A stretch of DNA of 64,000 bases from Streptomyces sp. NBC_00249 (GTDB lineage Bacteria; Actinomycetota; Actinomycetes; Streptomycetales; Streptomycetaceae), in the NCBI RefSeq assembly GCF_026342355.1, contig NZ_JAPEMV010000001.1, positions 248,001-312,000 of the forward strand, given 5' to 3'. A program made the translations under genes and the position numbers. This document shows, one piece after another, positions 1 to 8,545 of this stretch (positions within the stretch are counted from its first letter, which is position 1; each line of letters begins with the position of its first letter). Below the pieces are notes generated by a model. The model had not been told where the DNA came from. It saw nothing but the letters and a program-made list of their open reading frames with translations, and did no database searches.

Positions 1-56
1 AGCGTCCTCAGGTCGTCGAGCATCGCGTCAACACTCACATCAACGGTCTTGTGCAT
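1..56 (-). CDS. possible 5' end of a protein gene cut by the left edge
   Basis: Reading leftward from an ATG at 54-56, the minus strand stays open to the window edge and gives MHKTVDVSVDAMLDDLRT. The residue mix looks protein-like and would be divergent from the lipoprotein gene at 188. The ribosome site upstream is weak and only 18 codons are visible, so neither function nor reality is certain. Confidence 0.35.
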   Translation of the reverse strand, partial: MHKTVDVSVDAMLDDLRT

Positions 57-187
57 CGTCACATCGCACAGGGTAGCTGGCACGCCGCGCACACCCTTGC
101 CCGCGCCTGCCACGACGGTCCTCCCCGATGCGGTAGCGCGCCGTGTGACGATGACCCGTCAGCACATCAGCACCTCATGGGGGGACC

Positions 188-922
188 ATGCGCACCCGCA
201 CCACCGCCACGACCGGCCTCCTCGCCGCGCTCGTCGCCCTGTTCGTCCTGGCCGGCTGCACCTCGGCGGACAGCAGCGGGGGCCGGGACGGGACGGCGAA
301 GCCGGGGGCCGGCACGACGGCAGCCGGCTCCGCACCCCCGCCCGCGCAGGGCGGCCCCGGCGGGTACGAGGGGCCCCGGCCGCAGGACCAGAACCTGCTG
401 GCCTGGACCGGTGACCCCAACGACGCCGGACACGTGACCGCCCAGTCGGCCGCCGGGGTCGGCGGACGGGTCACGCTGGTACGCATCACCTTGCGCGAGC
501 AGATCACCTGGTCCAACATCTGGCTGGGCCTGGCCGGCATCGACCCGAACGCCCAGCTCACCAACTGCTACCTCGGCGTGTACGACGCGGGCGGCGCCCT
601 GGTCGCGGCCACCGCCGACATATCGCCCCAGCTGATGACCGAGGCCGTCGCCAAGCCGCTGCCGCTCGCGAAGCCGTTCGCCGCCCCGCCCGGGACCTAC
701 TTCATCGCGCTCCTCCTCAACGGCACCTGGGCCACCAACGCGCTGACCCTGAAGGCCACCGGGGCCGGCATCTCGGTCAATGCCGGGCTGACGCCGCCGA
801 AGCTCCGCTACAGCACCGTGCTGACCGGCCAGAGCTCGCTGCCGCCGAACGTGAACCTCTCCGAGCAGTCCACCAGCACCATCAACACCGGCTGGGCCAG
901 CCAGTGGTACGCCGTGTCCTGA
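188..922 (+). CDS. secreted lipoprotein of unknown function
   Basis: A 244-residue protein with a typical lipoprotein signal: basic start, hydrophobic stretch (residues 10-22) and lipobox LAGC ending at Cys24. A Ser/Gly/Thr/Pro-rich linker of about 35 residues follows, then a globular domain of about 180 residues. It should be exported, lipidated at Cys24 and anchored on the outer face of the membrane. The globular part has Gly/Thr/Asn-rich, beta-strand-like segments and matches no enzyme family I know. The ATG at 188 follows a G-rich ribosome site. It is monocistronic and convergent with the reductase at 959. Confidence 0.8.
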   Translation: MRTRTTATTGLLAALVALFVLAGCTSADSSGGRDGTAKPGAGTTAAGSAPPPAQGGPGGYEGPRPQDQNLLAWTGDPNDAGHVTAQSAAGVGGRVTLVRITLREQITWSNIWLGLAGIDPNAQLTNCYLGVYDAGGALVAATADISPQLMTEAVAKPLPLAKPFAAPPGTYFIALLLNGTWATNALTLKATGAGISVNAGLTPPKLRYSTVLTGQSSLPPNVNLSEQSTSTINTGWASQWYAVS

Positions 923-958
923 ACGCCCCCCGGCGCCCCCCTCTCCCCCTCCCTCGTC

Positions 959-1930
959 TCAGATGGTGATCACCGTCTTGCCCAGGAGCGCGCGGGACTC
1001 GATCGCCTCGTGCGCCGAGGCCGCCCGCTCCAGGGGGAAGGTGCCCCCGATGACCGTGCGCAGGGTGCCCTCCGCCGCGGCCCGCAGGGCCCGGGCCGCG
1101 AGTTCGGCGTGCTGCGGGGCCGTCAGCTGGACGTCCCCGATGCCGAGCAGTCGGACACCCCGGGCGGCCGCGTCCGCCGCGTCCACGGCGGCGAAGCCGC
1201 CCGTAGGGGCTCCGTGGGCCGAGAACCGGCCGCCGTCGGCGACCAGGGCGAAGGCCGCCAGGCCGATGTCGCCGCCCACCCCGTCCAGGACGACGTCCGC
1301 GCCGTCGCCGCCGAGGGCCTCGCGCGCCCGCTCCGCCCAGTCGGGGCGGGCGGCGTCGACGACGGCGTCCGCGCCCAGCTCCCGTACCAGGGCGGTCTTG
1401 CGGTCTCCGCGTGCCACGCCCACCACGTGGGCCCCGGCCGCCTTCGCGAGCTGGACCAGTACGGTGCCCATGCCGCCCGACGCACCCACGATCAGCACCC
1501 GCTCACCGGGCCGTACGGCCGTCGTCGCCATCAGCTTGGCCGAGGTCACACCGTCGTGGACCAGGGCCGCGGCGTCCGTGAAGCTCACCTCGTCCGGTAC
1601 GGCGGTCAGTGCTTCGGCCCGGGCCACGGCCAGTTCCGCGTAGCCGCCGCTGATGCCGATCGAGGCGACGACGCGGCGGCCGGTCCAGGCGGGGTCCACG
1701 CCCTCGCCCGTCGCGCGGACGGTGCCGGCGATGCCGCCGCCGGGCACGTACGGCGGGGTGACGGGAAAGAACTCGCGGCCCCAGCCGGAGCGGACCTGGG
1801 TGTCCACGAAGATCGTGTCCACGGCCGCGACGGCCACCAGCACCTCCCCCGGACCCGCCACCGGCTCGGGCACCTCCACCGGGACCAGTACCTCCGGGCC
1901 GCCGAATCCGATCGCCTGTGTCGCACGCAT
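959..1930 (-). CDS. zinc-independent medium-chain dehydrogenase/reductase (quinone oxidoreductase type)
   Basis: A 323-residue MDR-superfamily protein. The N-terminal GroES-like half starts MRATQAIGFGGPEVL, the usual opening of quinone oxidoreductases. The Rossmann half carries VLIVGASGGMGTVLVQLA, the NADPH-binding AxxGGxG-type turn. The paired Cys/His ligands of zinc alcohol dehydrogenases are absent, so NADPH-dependent reduction of a quinone or enone in the cytoplasm is likely. I chose the ATG at 1930 over the GTG at 1939 because a GAGAGG ribosome site sits 8 nt before it. Its substrate cannot be told. A similar reductase lies at 47460. Confidence 0.85.
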   Translation of the reverse strand: MRATQAIGFGGPEVLVPVEVPEPVAGPGEVLVAVAAVDTIFVDTQVRSGWGREFFPVTPPYVPGGGIAGTVRATGEGVDPAWTGRRVVASIGISGGYAELAVARAEALTAVPDEVSFTDAAALVHDGVTSAKLMATTAVRPGERVLIVGASGGMGTVLVQLAKAAGAHVVGVARGDRKTALVRELGADAVVDAARPDWAERAREALGGDGADVVLDGVGGDIGLAAFALVADGGRFSAHGAPTGGFAAVDAADAAARGVRLLGIGDVQLTAPQHAELAARALRAAAEGTLRTVIGGTFPLERAASAHEAIESRALLGKTVITI

Positions 1931-2102
1931 GGCGCTCACCTCTCCCCCTGGCGCTGCCGGACGTTCCGGCCGCCGTGCTGCGAGTCTCGGACGTCAAGCG
2001 CGGTTGAGGTCAAGCGATCTTCGCGGGGCGTTCCGTGCGGGTGCGGGGCCGGTGCGGATGGGGGAAGCTGGTCGTGGACCTGACGGAGCACGAGGAGGTC
2101 GC

Positions 2103-2600
2103 GTGGACGTGGACGACGCCTCAGGAAACGCGGGGCCGGCCCCCGCTCCCGCCCGCCGCTCCGGCGTGCGGACGGCCGTGCTGCTGTGCGCAGCGGCGGC
2201 CCTGACCGCGGGCGTCATACCGGCGTCCGCGCAGACGCACACGCAGACGCGGGCCGGGGCGGATCCGGTGGTGGTCGTCGACTGCTTCTCCAAGGCGCAG
2301 GTGCGCCCGGAGGAGTACCTGCTGGCCTGCGGTGACGGCAACAACCAGCTGGTGCGGCTGCGCTGGGACTCCTGGGGGCCGCGGACCGCCACGGCCACCG
2401 GCACCGACATGGTGAACGACTGCCGCCCCTACTGTGCGGCGGGCCGCTTCCGCGCCTACCCGGTGACGGTCACCCTGGCCGACCCGCAGCCCTGGCCCGG
2501 GCACCCGGGTACCGAGCGCTTCACGACGATCCGGCTCCTGTACACCGACACCGCGCCGTCCCCCGTCCCGAAGGACGTGACGTACAAGCTCGTCTACTGA
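2103..2600 (+). CDS. small secreted protein of unknown function
   Basis: A 165-residue protein with a basic/Pro-rich N-terminus, a hydrophobic segment around residues 20-40 (VLLCAAAALTAGVIPASA) and a probable signal peptidase site after ASA-Q. The mature part of about 125 residues has four Cys, possibly two disulfides, and patterns such as DSWGPRTATATG. This resembles small exported Streptomyces proteins of unknown role. The GTG at 2103 follows GAGGAGG by 4 nt; the in-frame GTG at 2109 (10 nt spacing) is an alternative. It is divergent from the reductase gene. Confidence 0.75.
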   Translation: MDVDDASGNAGPAPAPARRSGVRTAVLLCAAAALTAGVIPASAQTHTQTRAGADPVVVVDCFSKAQVRPEEYLLACGDGNNQLVRLRWDSWGPRTATATGTDMVNDCRPYCAAGRFRAYPVTVTLADPQPWPGHPGTERFTTIRLLYTDTAPSPVPKDVTYKLVY

Positions 2601-2628
2601 CGCGCGGGCCAGGGCCTGTCGGCCGGGG

Positions 2629-4137
2629 TCAGGATCCGGTCGGGAGTTCGCCGCTCAGGCTGCGGTGGATGCGGGCGCTGTGCTCGTTCAGGCCCGTGAT
2701 CTCGACGGTCTTGCCGCGCGCGGCGTACTTCGTCTCCACCGCGTCCAGGAGGGCGACGGTCGAGGCGTCCCAGATGTGGGCCGAGGACAGGTCGATGACG
2801 ACCTTGTCCGGGTCTCCCGCGTAGTCGAACCGGTTCACGAGTTCGTTGGACGAGGCGAAGAACAGCTCTCCGGTGACGGCGTAGACGACCTGCGTGCCGT
2901 CGGGGTCGGTGACGGCGGTGACGTCCGCGAGGCGCGCGACCCGTCGGGCGAAGACGACCATGGCGGCGACGGACCCGGTGACGACGCCGACGGCGAGGTT
3001 GTGGGTGGCCACCACGCAGGCCACGGTGATCACCATGACGGCGGTCTCCCCGGCCGGCATCCGCCGCAGCGTCCTCGGCGCGACGGAGTGCCAGTCGAAG
3101 GTCGCGAAGCAGACCATCACCATGACGGCGACCAGCGCGGCCATCGGGATCTCGGAGACGACCGGGCCGAAGGCGATGCACAGCACCATGAGGAACACGC
3201 CCGCCAGGAAGGTCGAGAGCCGGGTCCGGGCGCCGGACACCTTCACGTTGATCATGGTCTGGCCGATCATCGCGCAGCCGCCCATGCCGCCGAGGAACCC
3301 GGTGACGATGTTCGCGATGCCCTGTCCGACGGACTCCCGGGTCTTGCTGGAGCGGGTGTCGGTGATCTCGTCGACGAGCTTCGCCGTCATCAGCGACTCC
3401 ATCAGCCCGACCAGGGCCATCGCGAAGGCGTACGGCGCGATCGTGGTCAGGGTCTCCAGGGTGAACGGCACGTCCGGCAGCCCGGGCACCGGAAGGGCCG
3501 ACGGCAGGGCCCCCTTGTCGCCGACGGTCGGCACCGCGATCCCGGCCGCCACGGTGACGGTGGTCAGGACGACGATCGAGACGAGGGGCGCGGGCACCAC
3601 GGCGGTGATCCTGGGGAGGAACACCATGAGCGCCAGGGCGGCCGCGAACAGCGGATACACCGCCCACGGCACGTCCAGGAGCTCACGCGTCTGCGCCAGG
3701 AACACCAGGATCGCGAGCGAGTTCACGAAGCCGACCATGACGGAGCGGGGGACGAACCGCAGCAGCCGGGCCACGCCGAGCGCGCCGAGCAGGATCTGGA
3801 ACACGCCGGCGAGGATGACGGCGGCCACCAGGTATCCGAACCCGTGCTCCCGGTTCAGCGGGGCGATGACGAGGGCCACCGCACCCGTCGCCGCCGAGAT
3901 CATCGCCGGCCGGCCGCCGACGACCGCGATGGTCACGGCCATGGTGAACGAGGCGAACAGGCCGATCGCCGGGTCGACCCCCGCGATGACCGAGAACGAG
4001 ATGGCCTCGGGTATCAGCGCCAGCGCGACGACGAGCCCGCCGAGCACCTCGGTCCGCAGCACCTTCGGCGAGAGCCAGGCCGGCCGGGGAGGGCGGAGGC
4101 GCGGCCACAGCGGTATGGAGGGGGTGGAGGAGGGCAT
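2629..4137 (-). CDS. SulP-family anion transporter with C-terminal STAS domain
   Basis: A 502-residue membrane protein of the SulP/SLC26 family. About 12-14 hydrophobic segments fill residues 20-400, starting with the conserved GGLVVALALIPEAISFSVIAG stretch, and GMGGCAMIGQTMINV lies near the centre. A cytoplasmic STAS domain occupies roughly residues 410-495 (DKVVIDLSSAHIWDASTVALLD). The family carries sulfate, bicarbonate or other small anions; the substrate cannot be read here. No carbonic anhydrase domain is fused. The ATG at 4137 fits the family start; an in-frame ATG at 4236 would add 33 poorly conserved residues. Confidence 0.9.
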   Translation of the reverse strand: MPSSTPSIPLWPRLRPPRPAWLSPKVLRTEVLGGLVVALALIPEAISFSVIAGVDPAIGLFASFTMAVTIAVVGGRPAMISAATGAVALVIAPLNREHGFGYLVAAVILAGVFQILLGALGVARLLRFVPRSVMVGFVNSLAILVFLAQTRELLDVPWAVYPLFAAALALMVFLPRITAVVPAPLVSIVVLTTVTVAAGIAVPTVGDKGALPSALPVPGLPDVPFTLETLTTIAPYAFAMALVGLMESLMTAKLVDEITDTRSSKTRESVGQGIANIVTGFLGGMGGCAMIGQTMINVKVSGARTRLSTFLAGVFLMVLCIAFGPVVSEIPMAALVAVMVMVCFATFDWHSVAPRTLRRMPAGETAVMVITVACVVATHNLAVGVVTGSVAAMVVFARRVARLADVTAVTDPDGTQVVYAVTGELFFASSNELVNRFDYAGDPDKVVIDLSSAHIWDASTVALLDAVETKYAARGKTVEITGLNEHSARIHRSLSGELPTGS

Positions 4138-4282
4138 TGGTGGGGCGGACCTGTCCTGTCGTGAACGCGAAGACGCGGGAAGGGCCCGGCCCGACAGGAC
4201 CGGGGACGGGGTGTGGACACCATCCGTGGCCCCCATGAAGCGCCTGCCAGGATACCACCCCCTCCTCCACCGTTTCCCCTGG

Positions 4283-5074
4283 TCAGAGCCCCGGCGCCGC
4301 TGTGTCCGTGAGGAAGTCCCGCAGGGCGACGAGCTCGTAGCCCTCGGCCTGGGCCGCGTCGATGATGCGGGGCAGGGCCTGGGCGTCGAGGACGACGCCG
4401 TCGCCGGTGCTGCCGACGTGCATCTGCAGGATCGCCCCGGGCGTGAACGCGTCGACGGCCCGCCGGACCGCCTTGTCGACGCTCATGCCGCCGCCGGGAC
4501 CGAGGTAGCCGTTGGTGTCGGCGGTGAACTCGATCGCCGCGTAGCCGAGGTCGTTGACGTCGGCCACCGAGTCCGCCGTCGTCGCGCTGTACGGGAACCG
4601 GAAGAGCGGCAGGGGCTCGGCCCCGGCGGCCGTGCGGATCGCCGCGTCGGCGCTGCGGACCTCCTCGGCCCGCTCCTCGGTGTCGAGGTCGGCGAAGTAG
4701 GGGTGGCTGTAGGAGTGGTTGCCCAGGCCGTGCCCGGCCTGGGCGAAGGCGCGCACGGCGGCCGGGTGGGCGTCGGCGAACGCGCCGGTCGGAAAGAAGG
4801 TGGCGGGCAGCCGGCGCCGTCTCAGCTCGGTCAGGACGGTGTCGATCCCGCTCTCGTCCCAGGCGGCGTTGAAGGTGAGTGCCATGACCCGGCGCGAGGT
4901 GGGCAGCCGGCGGATCTCGTCGCCGAGCAGCGAGGCCGGAGGGCGCGGGCCCGCCGCGGTCCGGGGAGCGGAGCGCCCGGGTGCGGCCCGGGCACCCGTG
5001 CAGGGCAGGAATGCCGCGGCGGCCAGCGCCACCAGCGCGGTGCGTCGTCCCGTACCCGTCATCGTCTCCGTCAT
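4283..5074 (-). CDS. secreted polysaccharide deacetylase (NodB-like)
   Basis: A 263-residue protein with an N-terminal hydrophobic signal (residues 10-30, ALVALAAAAFLPCTGARA) and a NodB-type carbohydrate esterase fold. The metal-binding H-x3-H motif is clear in GLGNHSYSHPYF. The first motif is unusual: ALTFNAAWDESGI replaces the common TFDDG, so the usual double aspartate is not in its normal place, although an Asp follows four residues later. The likely job is N-deacetylation of a cell-wall glycan outside the membrane. Start at ATG 5074, with a second ATG 12 nt later. It is divergent from the ArsR gene. Confidence 0.85.
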   Translation of the reverse strand: MTETMTGTGRRTALVALAAAAFLPCTGARAAPGRSAPRTAAGPRPPASLLGDEIRRLPTSRRVMALTFNAAWDESGIDTVLTELRRRRLPATFFPTGAFADAHPAAVRAFAQAGHGLGNHSYSHPYFADLDTEERAEEVRSADAAIRTAAGAEPLPLFRFPYSATTADSVADVNDLGYAAIEFTADTNGYLGPGGGMSVDKAVRRAVDAFTPGAILQMHVGSTGDGVVLDAQALPRIIDAAQAEGYELVALRDFLTDTAAPGL

Positions 5075-5246
5075 CGTCGCTCCTTCCGGGGCCCGACCGG
5101 GGTGGCGGCCCGCTCACGACTGTCCGGCGCGGGCGGCCCGGTGTCGCGCAGCCGTGCCGGAGCACCCGGGTGATCCTCGGCCCCGGCCTCCTCGGCCTCG
5201 ACCGGTGTCCCCGGTCGGCGGGCTGCGGCAGGAGCGGAAGGGAATC

Positions 5247-5264
5247 TTTCGTCATCTGACGAAA
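5247..5264. promoter_or_regulatory. perfect inverted repeat, probable ArsR operator
   Basis: TTTCGTCA-TC-TGACGAAA is a perfect palindrome with 8-bp arms that ends 20 bp before the ArsR start codon. Its outer part, TTTCG-N8-CGAAA, recurs at 6043-6060 before the transporter gene. It is the best candidate for autoregulation and might also serve the divergent deacetylase. Confidence 0.65.
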
Positions 5265-5284
5265 TTTTGGGGCATTCTGGGGGT

Positions 5285-6019
5285 ATGAAGGACATGGCTG
5301 CCGGGGTACCGGCCGATGCCCCCGCCCCCGCTGCGCGCCTCGCCGCCCTCGCGTCGGCGGTGGCCGACGAGACCCGGGCCGCCATCTGCATGAGCCTGCT
5401 CGAGGGGCGCGCCTGGACGGCGGGCGAGCTGGCCCGGATCACGGCGGTCGCGCCGTCGACGGTCAGCGGGCACCTGGCCCGGCTGATCGAGGCGGGCATC
5501 TGCGTGACCGAGCGGCAGGGCCGCCACAGCTACGTGCGGATCGCCGACGCCGCGACGGCCCGTCTGGTGGACGAGCTGGCCACGCACGCGGTCCCGGGCC
5601 GGGACGCGCCGCACACCACCCCCGTGGTCCTCGCACCGGACCCCCTCGCCCGGGCCCGTACCTGCTACGACCACTTCGCGGGGCGGCTCGGCATGGCGGT
5701 CACCGATGCCATGGAGCGGCAGGGGCTGCTCGACACCGAGGGGGTGTTCGCGCTGACCGGGTCGGGGCTCGACTGGTGCGCGCGGGCCGGCGTCGACCTG
5801 GCCCGGCGGGGGCGCAGGCCCCTGGCGAGTTCCTGCCTGGACTGGACCGAGCGGCGCCGCCACCTGGGCGGTCTGGCGGGGGCGCGGCTGTGCGCGCGGG
5901 CGCTGGAGGAGGGGTGGGTGCTGCGGGCGGCGGACGGGGGCCGGGCCCTGGAGGTGACCGGGGCGGGCGCGGGGGCCTTCGGGGAGCTGCTGGGGATCAC
6001 GCCCGACGCATGGAGCTGA
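5285..6019 (+). CDS. ArsR-family transcriptional regulator
   Basis: A 244-residue regulator. A winged-helix domain (residues about 10-90) has the ArsR pattern: ADETRAAICMSLLEGRAWTAGELARITAVAPSTVSGHL, then a wing ending in RQGRHSYVRIAD. The C-terminal half (residues 100-244) has WCARAGVD and Cys/His-containing stretches and may bind a ligand; no classical CxC metal site is seen in the recognition helix. This is longer than simple 100-residue ArsR sensors. The ATG at 5285 fits best, with a TTG at 5267 as alternative. The EamA exporter follows 64 bp downstream and shares an operator-like palindrome. Confidence 0.88.
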   Translation: MKDMAAGVPADAPAPAARLAALASAVADETRAAICMSLLEGRAWTAGELARITAVAPSTVSGHLARLIEAGICVTERQGRHSYVRIADAATARLVDELATHAVPGRDAPHTTPVVLAPDPLARARTCYDHFAGRLGMAVTDAMERQGLLDTEGVFALTGSGLDWCARAGVDLARRGRRPLASSCLDWTERRRHLGGLAGARLCARALEEGWVLRAADGGRALEVTGAGAGAFGELLGITPDAWS

Positions 6020-6042
6020 ACGCGGGCGAGCACCCTCGGATA

Positions 6043-6060
6043 TTTCGGTGGACGCCGAAA
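6043..6060. promoter_or_regulatory. inverted repeat before the EamA exporter gene
   Basis: TTTCGG-N6-CCGAAA, extended by A/T to 7-bp arms over 6042-6061, lies 23 bp before the EamA start. Its outer half-sites match those of the palindrome before arsR in sequence and spacing (TTTCG-N8-CGAAA), which suggests one repressor acts on both promoters. Confidence 0.6.
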
Positions 6061-6083
6061 TGTTTCCTCCCTACGGTGAGGGC

Positions 6084-7034
6084 ATGAAGTCTCGCCTGAG
6101 CCTGATCCCGCCCGGCGTCCTCACGGCCGGAGCCATCTCCGTCACCGTGTTCGCCTGGGCCTCCGCCTTCGTGTCCATCCGCAGCGCGGGCGCCGCGTAC
6201 TCCCCCGGGGCCCTGGCCCTCGGACGGCTGCTGGCCGCCTCGGTGGTGCTCGTCGTCCTGCTCCTGATACGCCGTGAGGGCCTGCCGCCGCGGGAGGCCC
6301 GGCGCGGGATCGTGGTGTCAGGACTGGTCTGGTTCGGCGGCTACATGGTCGCCTTGAACTGGGGCGAACGCCTGGTCGACGCGGGTACGGCGGCCCTGCT
6401 CGTGAACATCGGGCCCATCCTCATGGCGCTGCTCGCGGCCCGCCTGCTCGGCGAGGCGCTGCCGCCGCGGCTGCTGGCCGGGATGGGCGTGTCCTTCGTC
6501 GGCGCGGTGGTCGTCGGCCTGTCCATGTCCTCCGGCGAGGGCAGTTCCACCTCGGTGCTCGGGGTCGTGCTGTGCCTGCTCGCGGCCGTGGCGTACGCGA
6601 GCGGTGTCGTCGCGCAGAAGCCCGCCCTGTCCTTCGGGACCCCCTTGCAGATCACCGCCTTCAGCTGCCTGACCGGCACCGCCGCCTGCCTGCCGTTCGC
6701 GGGGCAGCTGGTGGCGGAGCTGCCGACGGCTCCGCTGTCCGCGACGCTGAACATGGTCTACCTGGGCGTGGTGCCGACCGCCCTCGCCTTCACCACCTGG
6801 AGTTACGCGCTGTCGCGCATGCCGGCCTCGAAGCTGGGCGCGACGACGTACGCCGTGCCCGCCATCGTGGTCGGACTGAGCTGGCTGTTCCTGGGCGAGA
6901 TTCCCGCCTGGCTGACCCTGCTGGGCGGTGTGCTCTGCCTGGCCGGTGTGGCCGTGTCCCGCCACCGCCCGAAGGCCGGCGCCCCGGACGGCCCCCGCAG
7001 TGCGCCCCGCCGCCCCGAGAACGCGGACACCTGA
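6084..7034 (+). CDS. EamA/DMT-family transporter
   Basis: A 316-residue membrane protein with about ten transmembrane helices in two EamA repeats (roughly residues 10-140 and 150-295), the fold of the drug/metabolite transporter superfamily. Typical signatures include FAWASAFVSIR in helix 1 and the closing segment LGGVLCLAGVAVSRH. The basic tail is cytoplasmic. Members usually export amino acids, metabolites or drugs. ATG at 6084 follows GTGAGGG. With its operator-like palindrome and the ArsR gene just upstream, it is probably the regulator's main target. The substrate is unknown. Confidence 0.9.
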   Translation: MKSRLSLIPPGVLTAGAISVTVFAWASAFVSIRSAGAAYSPGALALGRLLAASVVLVVLLLIRREGLPPREARRGIVVSGLVWFGGYMVALNWGERLVDAGTAALLVNIGPILMALLAARLLGEALPPRLLAGMGVSFVGAVVVGLSMSSGEGSSTSVLGVVLCLLAAVAYASGVVAQKPALSFGTPLQITAFSCLTGTAACLPFAGQLVAELPTAPLSATLNMVYLGVVPTALAFTTWSYALSRMPASKLGATTYAVPAIVVGLSWLFLGEIPAWLTLLGGVLCLAGVAVSRHRPKAGAPDGPRSAPRRPENADT

Positions 7035-7050
7035 CGGTTCCCCGCGCCGC

Positions 7051-8385
7051 TCAGCGGGTCCGGCGGTCCGGCAGTACCCACCACAGGGCCCAGCAGCAGG
7101 TGGCCAGGGGAAGACCGTTCCAGAGGGCGACCCGGAGGATCTCCCAGCCCTGCAGCGACGGCAGGAACACGCCCACGACGGCGAACAGGGCGGTGTTCAC
7201 CGTGGCGAACCACAGCCACCCCCGGACCGCCGAGGGGTGGGGGCGCAGCGAGGTGTTGAGGGCGGCCGTCACCAGGGCCATGAGGAAGACGACCAGCCCG
7301 CTGACCCGGTGGTTCCAGGGCAGTACGGCGGCTCCCGCCCAGACCAGCGCGATGCAGGCCACCCCGCGCACCGCCAGGGTCTGGGCCGGCTCCAGCCGGA
7401 GGGCGGGGCCGCGCCGCGGCGGCCGGGTGGCTCCGGCGGGCTCGGGGACGCCGGTGGACCCGGGTTCGTCGAAGCGCTCGGGTTCACCGAAGGGCGCGGG
7501 GCCGCCGATGTATACAGGTGCGCCGACGGGCCGGACCGCGAAGTGCGGCGCGGCCCCCTGGGCGTCGCCCGCCGCGACGGCCTCCAGTGCGGCCAGCGCC
7601 TGGTCGGCGGTGGCCCGCCGTGCGGGGTCCTTCGTGAGGAGCGCCGTCAGCACCGGGGCCAGCGCGCCCGCCCGCCCGGGCAGGGGCGGCTCCTGGGTGG
7701 CGATGGCGACGCACAGCGCGGTGAACGTCTCGGCGGTGAACGGCGGGCGTCCCTCGACCGCGCTGTAGAGCGTGGCCCCCAGCGACCACAGGTCCTGCGG
7801 GAGCGCCGGCGGCCGGCCCTCCAGCTGTTCGGGAGCCATGTAGGAGGGGGTCCCGATGACCGTCCCCGTGTGCGTGAGGGCCGTCGTGGCGTCCGCCAGG
7901 TGCGCGATGCCGAAATCCGTGATGATCACCCGGTCTCCCATCAGCAGCACGTTGTCCGGTTTCAGGTCCCGGTGGACGATCCCCGCCGCGTGCGCCTCCC
8001 GCAGTGCCTTCAGCAGCAGTACGCCGATCTCCGCGACCCGCCGCACCGGCAGCCCGCCCTCCCCGGCCACCACCGCGCCCAACGACAGGCCCGTCACGAA
8101 CTCCATGACGATGACCGGGGCGCCCTCGTGCTCGACCACGTCGTGCACGGTGATGATCCCCGGATGGTTCAGCCGCGCCGCGGCCTTCGCCTCGCGCATC
8201 ACCCGCTGGAGCAGCACCTCGCGCTGCTCCTCCCCCACGCCCTCCGGGAGCGTCACCTCCTTGACGGCGACCTCCCGGCCGAGGGTTTCGTCCCGGCCCC
8301 GCCAGACCCGGCCCATCCCGCCCCGGCCTATCAGCTCCAGGAGTTGGTACCGTCCACCGATCAACGCCCCGTTTGACTCTGCCAC
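7051..8385 (-). CDS. membrane-anchored serine/threonine protein kinase
   Basis: A 444-residue PknB-type kinase. The catalytic domain (residues about 10-265) has the glycine loop GRGGMGRVW, the ATP-binding Lys in VAVKEV, the loop HRDLKPDN and the DFG Asp in ITDFGIAHL, followed by GTPSYMAPEQ, so it looks active. A Pro/Gly-rich linker leads to a C-terminal region of about 110 residues with three or four hydrophobic segments. There is no extracellular PASTA domain, so the sensor is the membrane part itself. I chose the GTG at 8385 (AESNGALIGGRYQLL follows); upstream codons have no family match. Confidence 0.92.
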   Translation of the reverse strand: MAESNGALIGGRYQLLELIGRGGMGRVWRGRDETLGREVAVKEVTLPEGVGEEQREVLLQRVMREAKAAARLNHPGIITVHDVVEHEGAPVIVMEFVTGLSLGAVVAGEGGLPVRRVAEIGVLLLKALREAHAAGIVHRDLKPDNVLLMGDRVIITDFGIAHLADATTALTHTGTVIGTPSYMAPEQLEGRPPALPQDLWSLGATLYSAVEGRPPFTAETFTALCVAIATQEPPLPGRAGALAPVLTALLTKDPARRATADQALAALEAVAAGDAQGAAPHFAVRPVGAPVYIGGPAPFGEPERFDEPGSTGVPEPAGATRPPRRGPALRLEPAQTLAVRGVACIALVWAGAAVLPWNHRVSGLVVFLMALVTAALNTSLRPHPSAVRGWLWFATVNTALFAVVGVFLPSLQGWEILRVALWNGLPLATCCWALWWVLPDRRTR

Positions 8386-8545
8386 GGCGCACACCCTAAC
8401 CCCCGCCCCGGACACCCGGCCCGGACCGGGCACTTCAGGCCGGGGTATCCGAAAACGGTCGCCTTACGGTCCGGATCGCGGCAGGTTCGCGGGCGCTCGG
8501 GGGAATGCCCCCGGGGCCGCGGTAGCCGACAGGTACGGTTTGGCC

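Noticed and set aside
2665..4164. Long plus-strand frames opposite the SulP gene and similar antisense frames elsewhere
   Set aside because: They are Arg/Gly/His/Asp-rich shadows of real genes produced by codon bias at high G+C, with no ribosome sites or domains.
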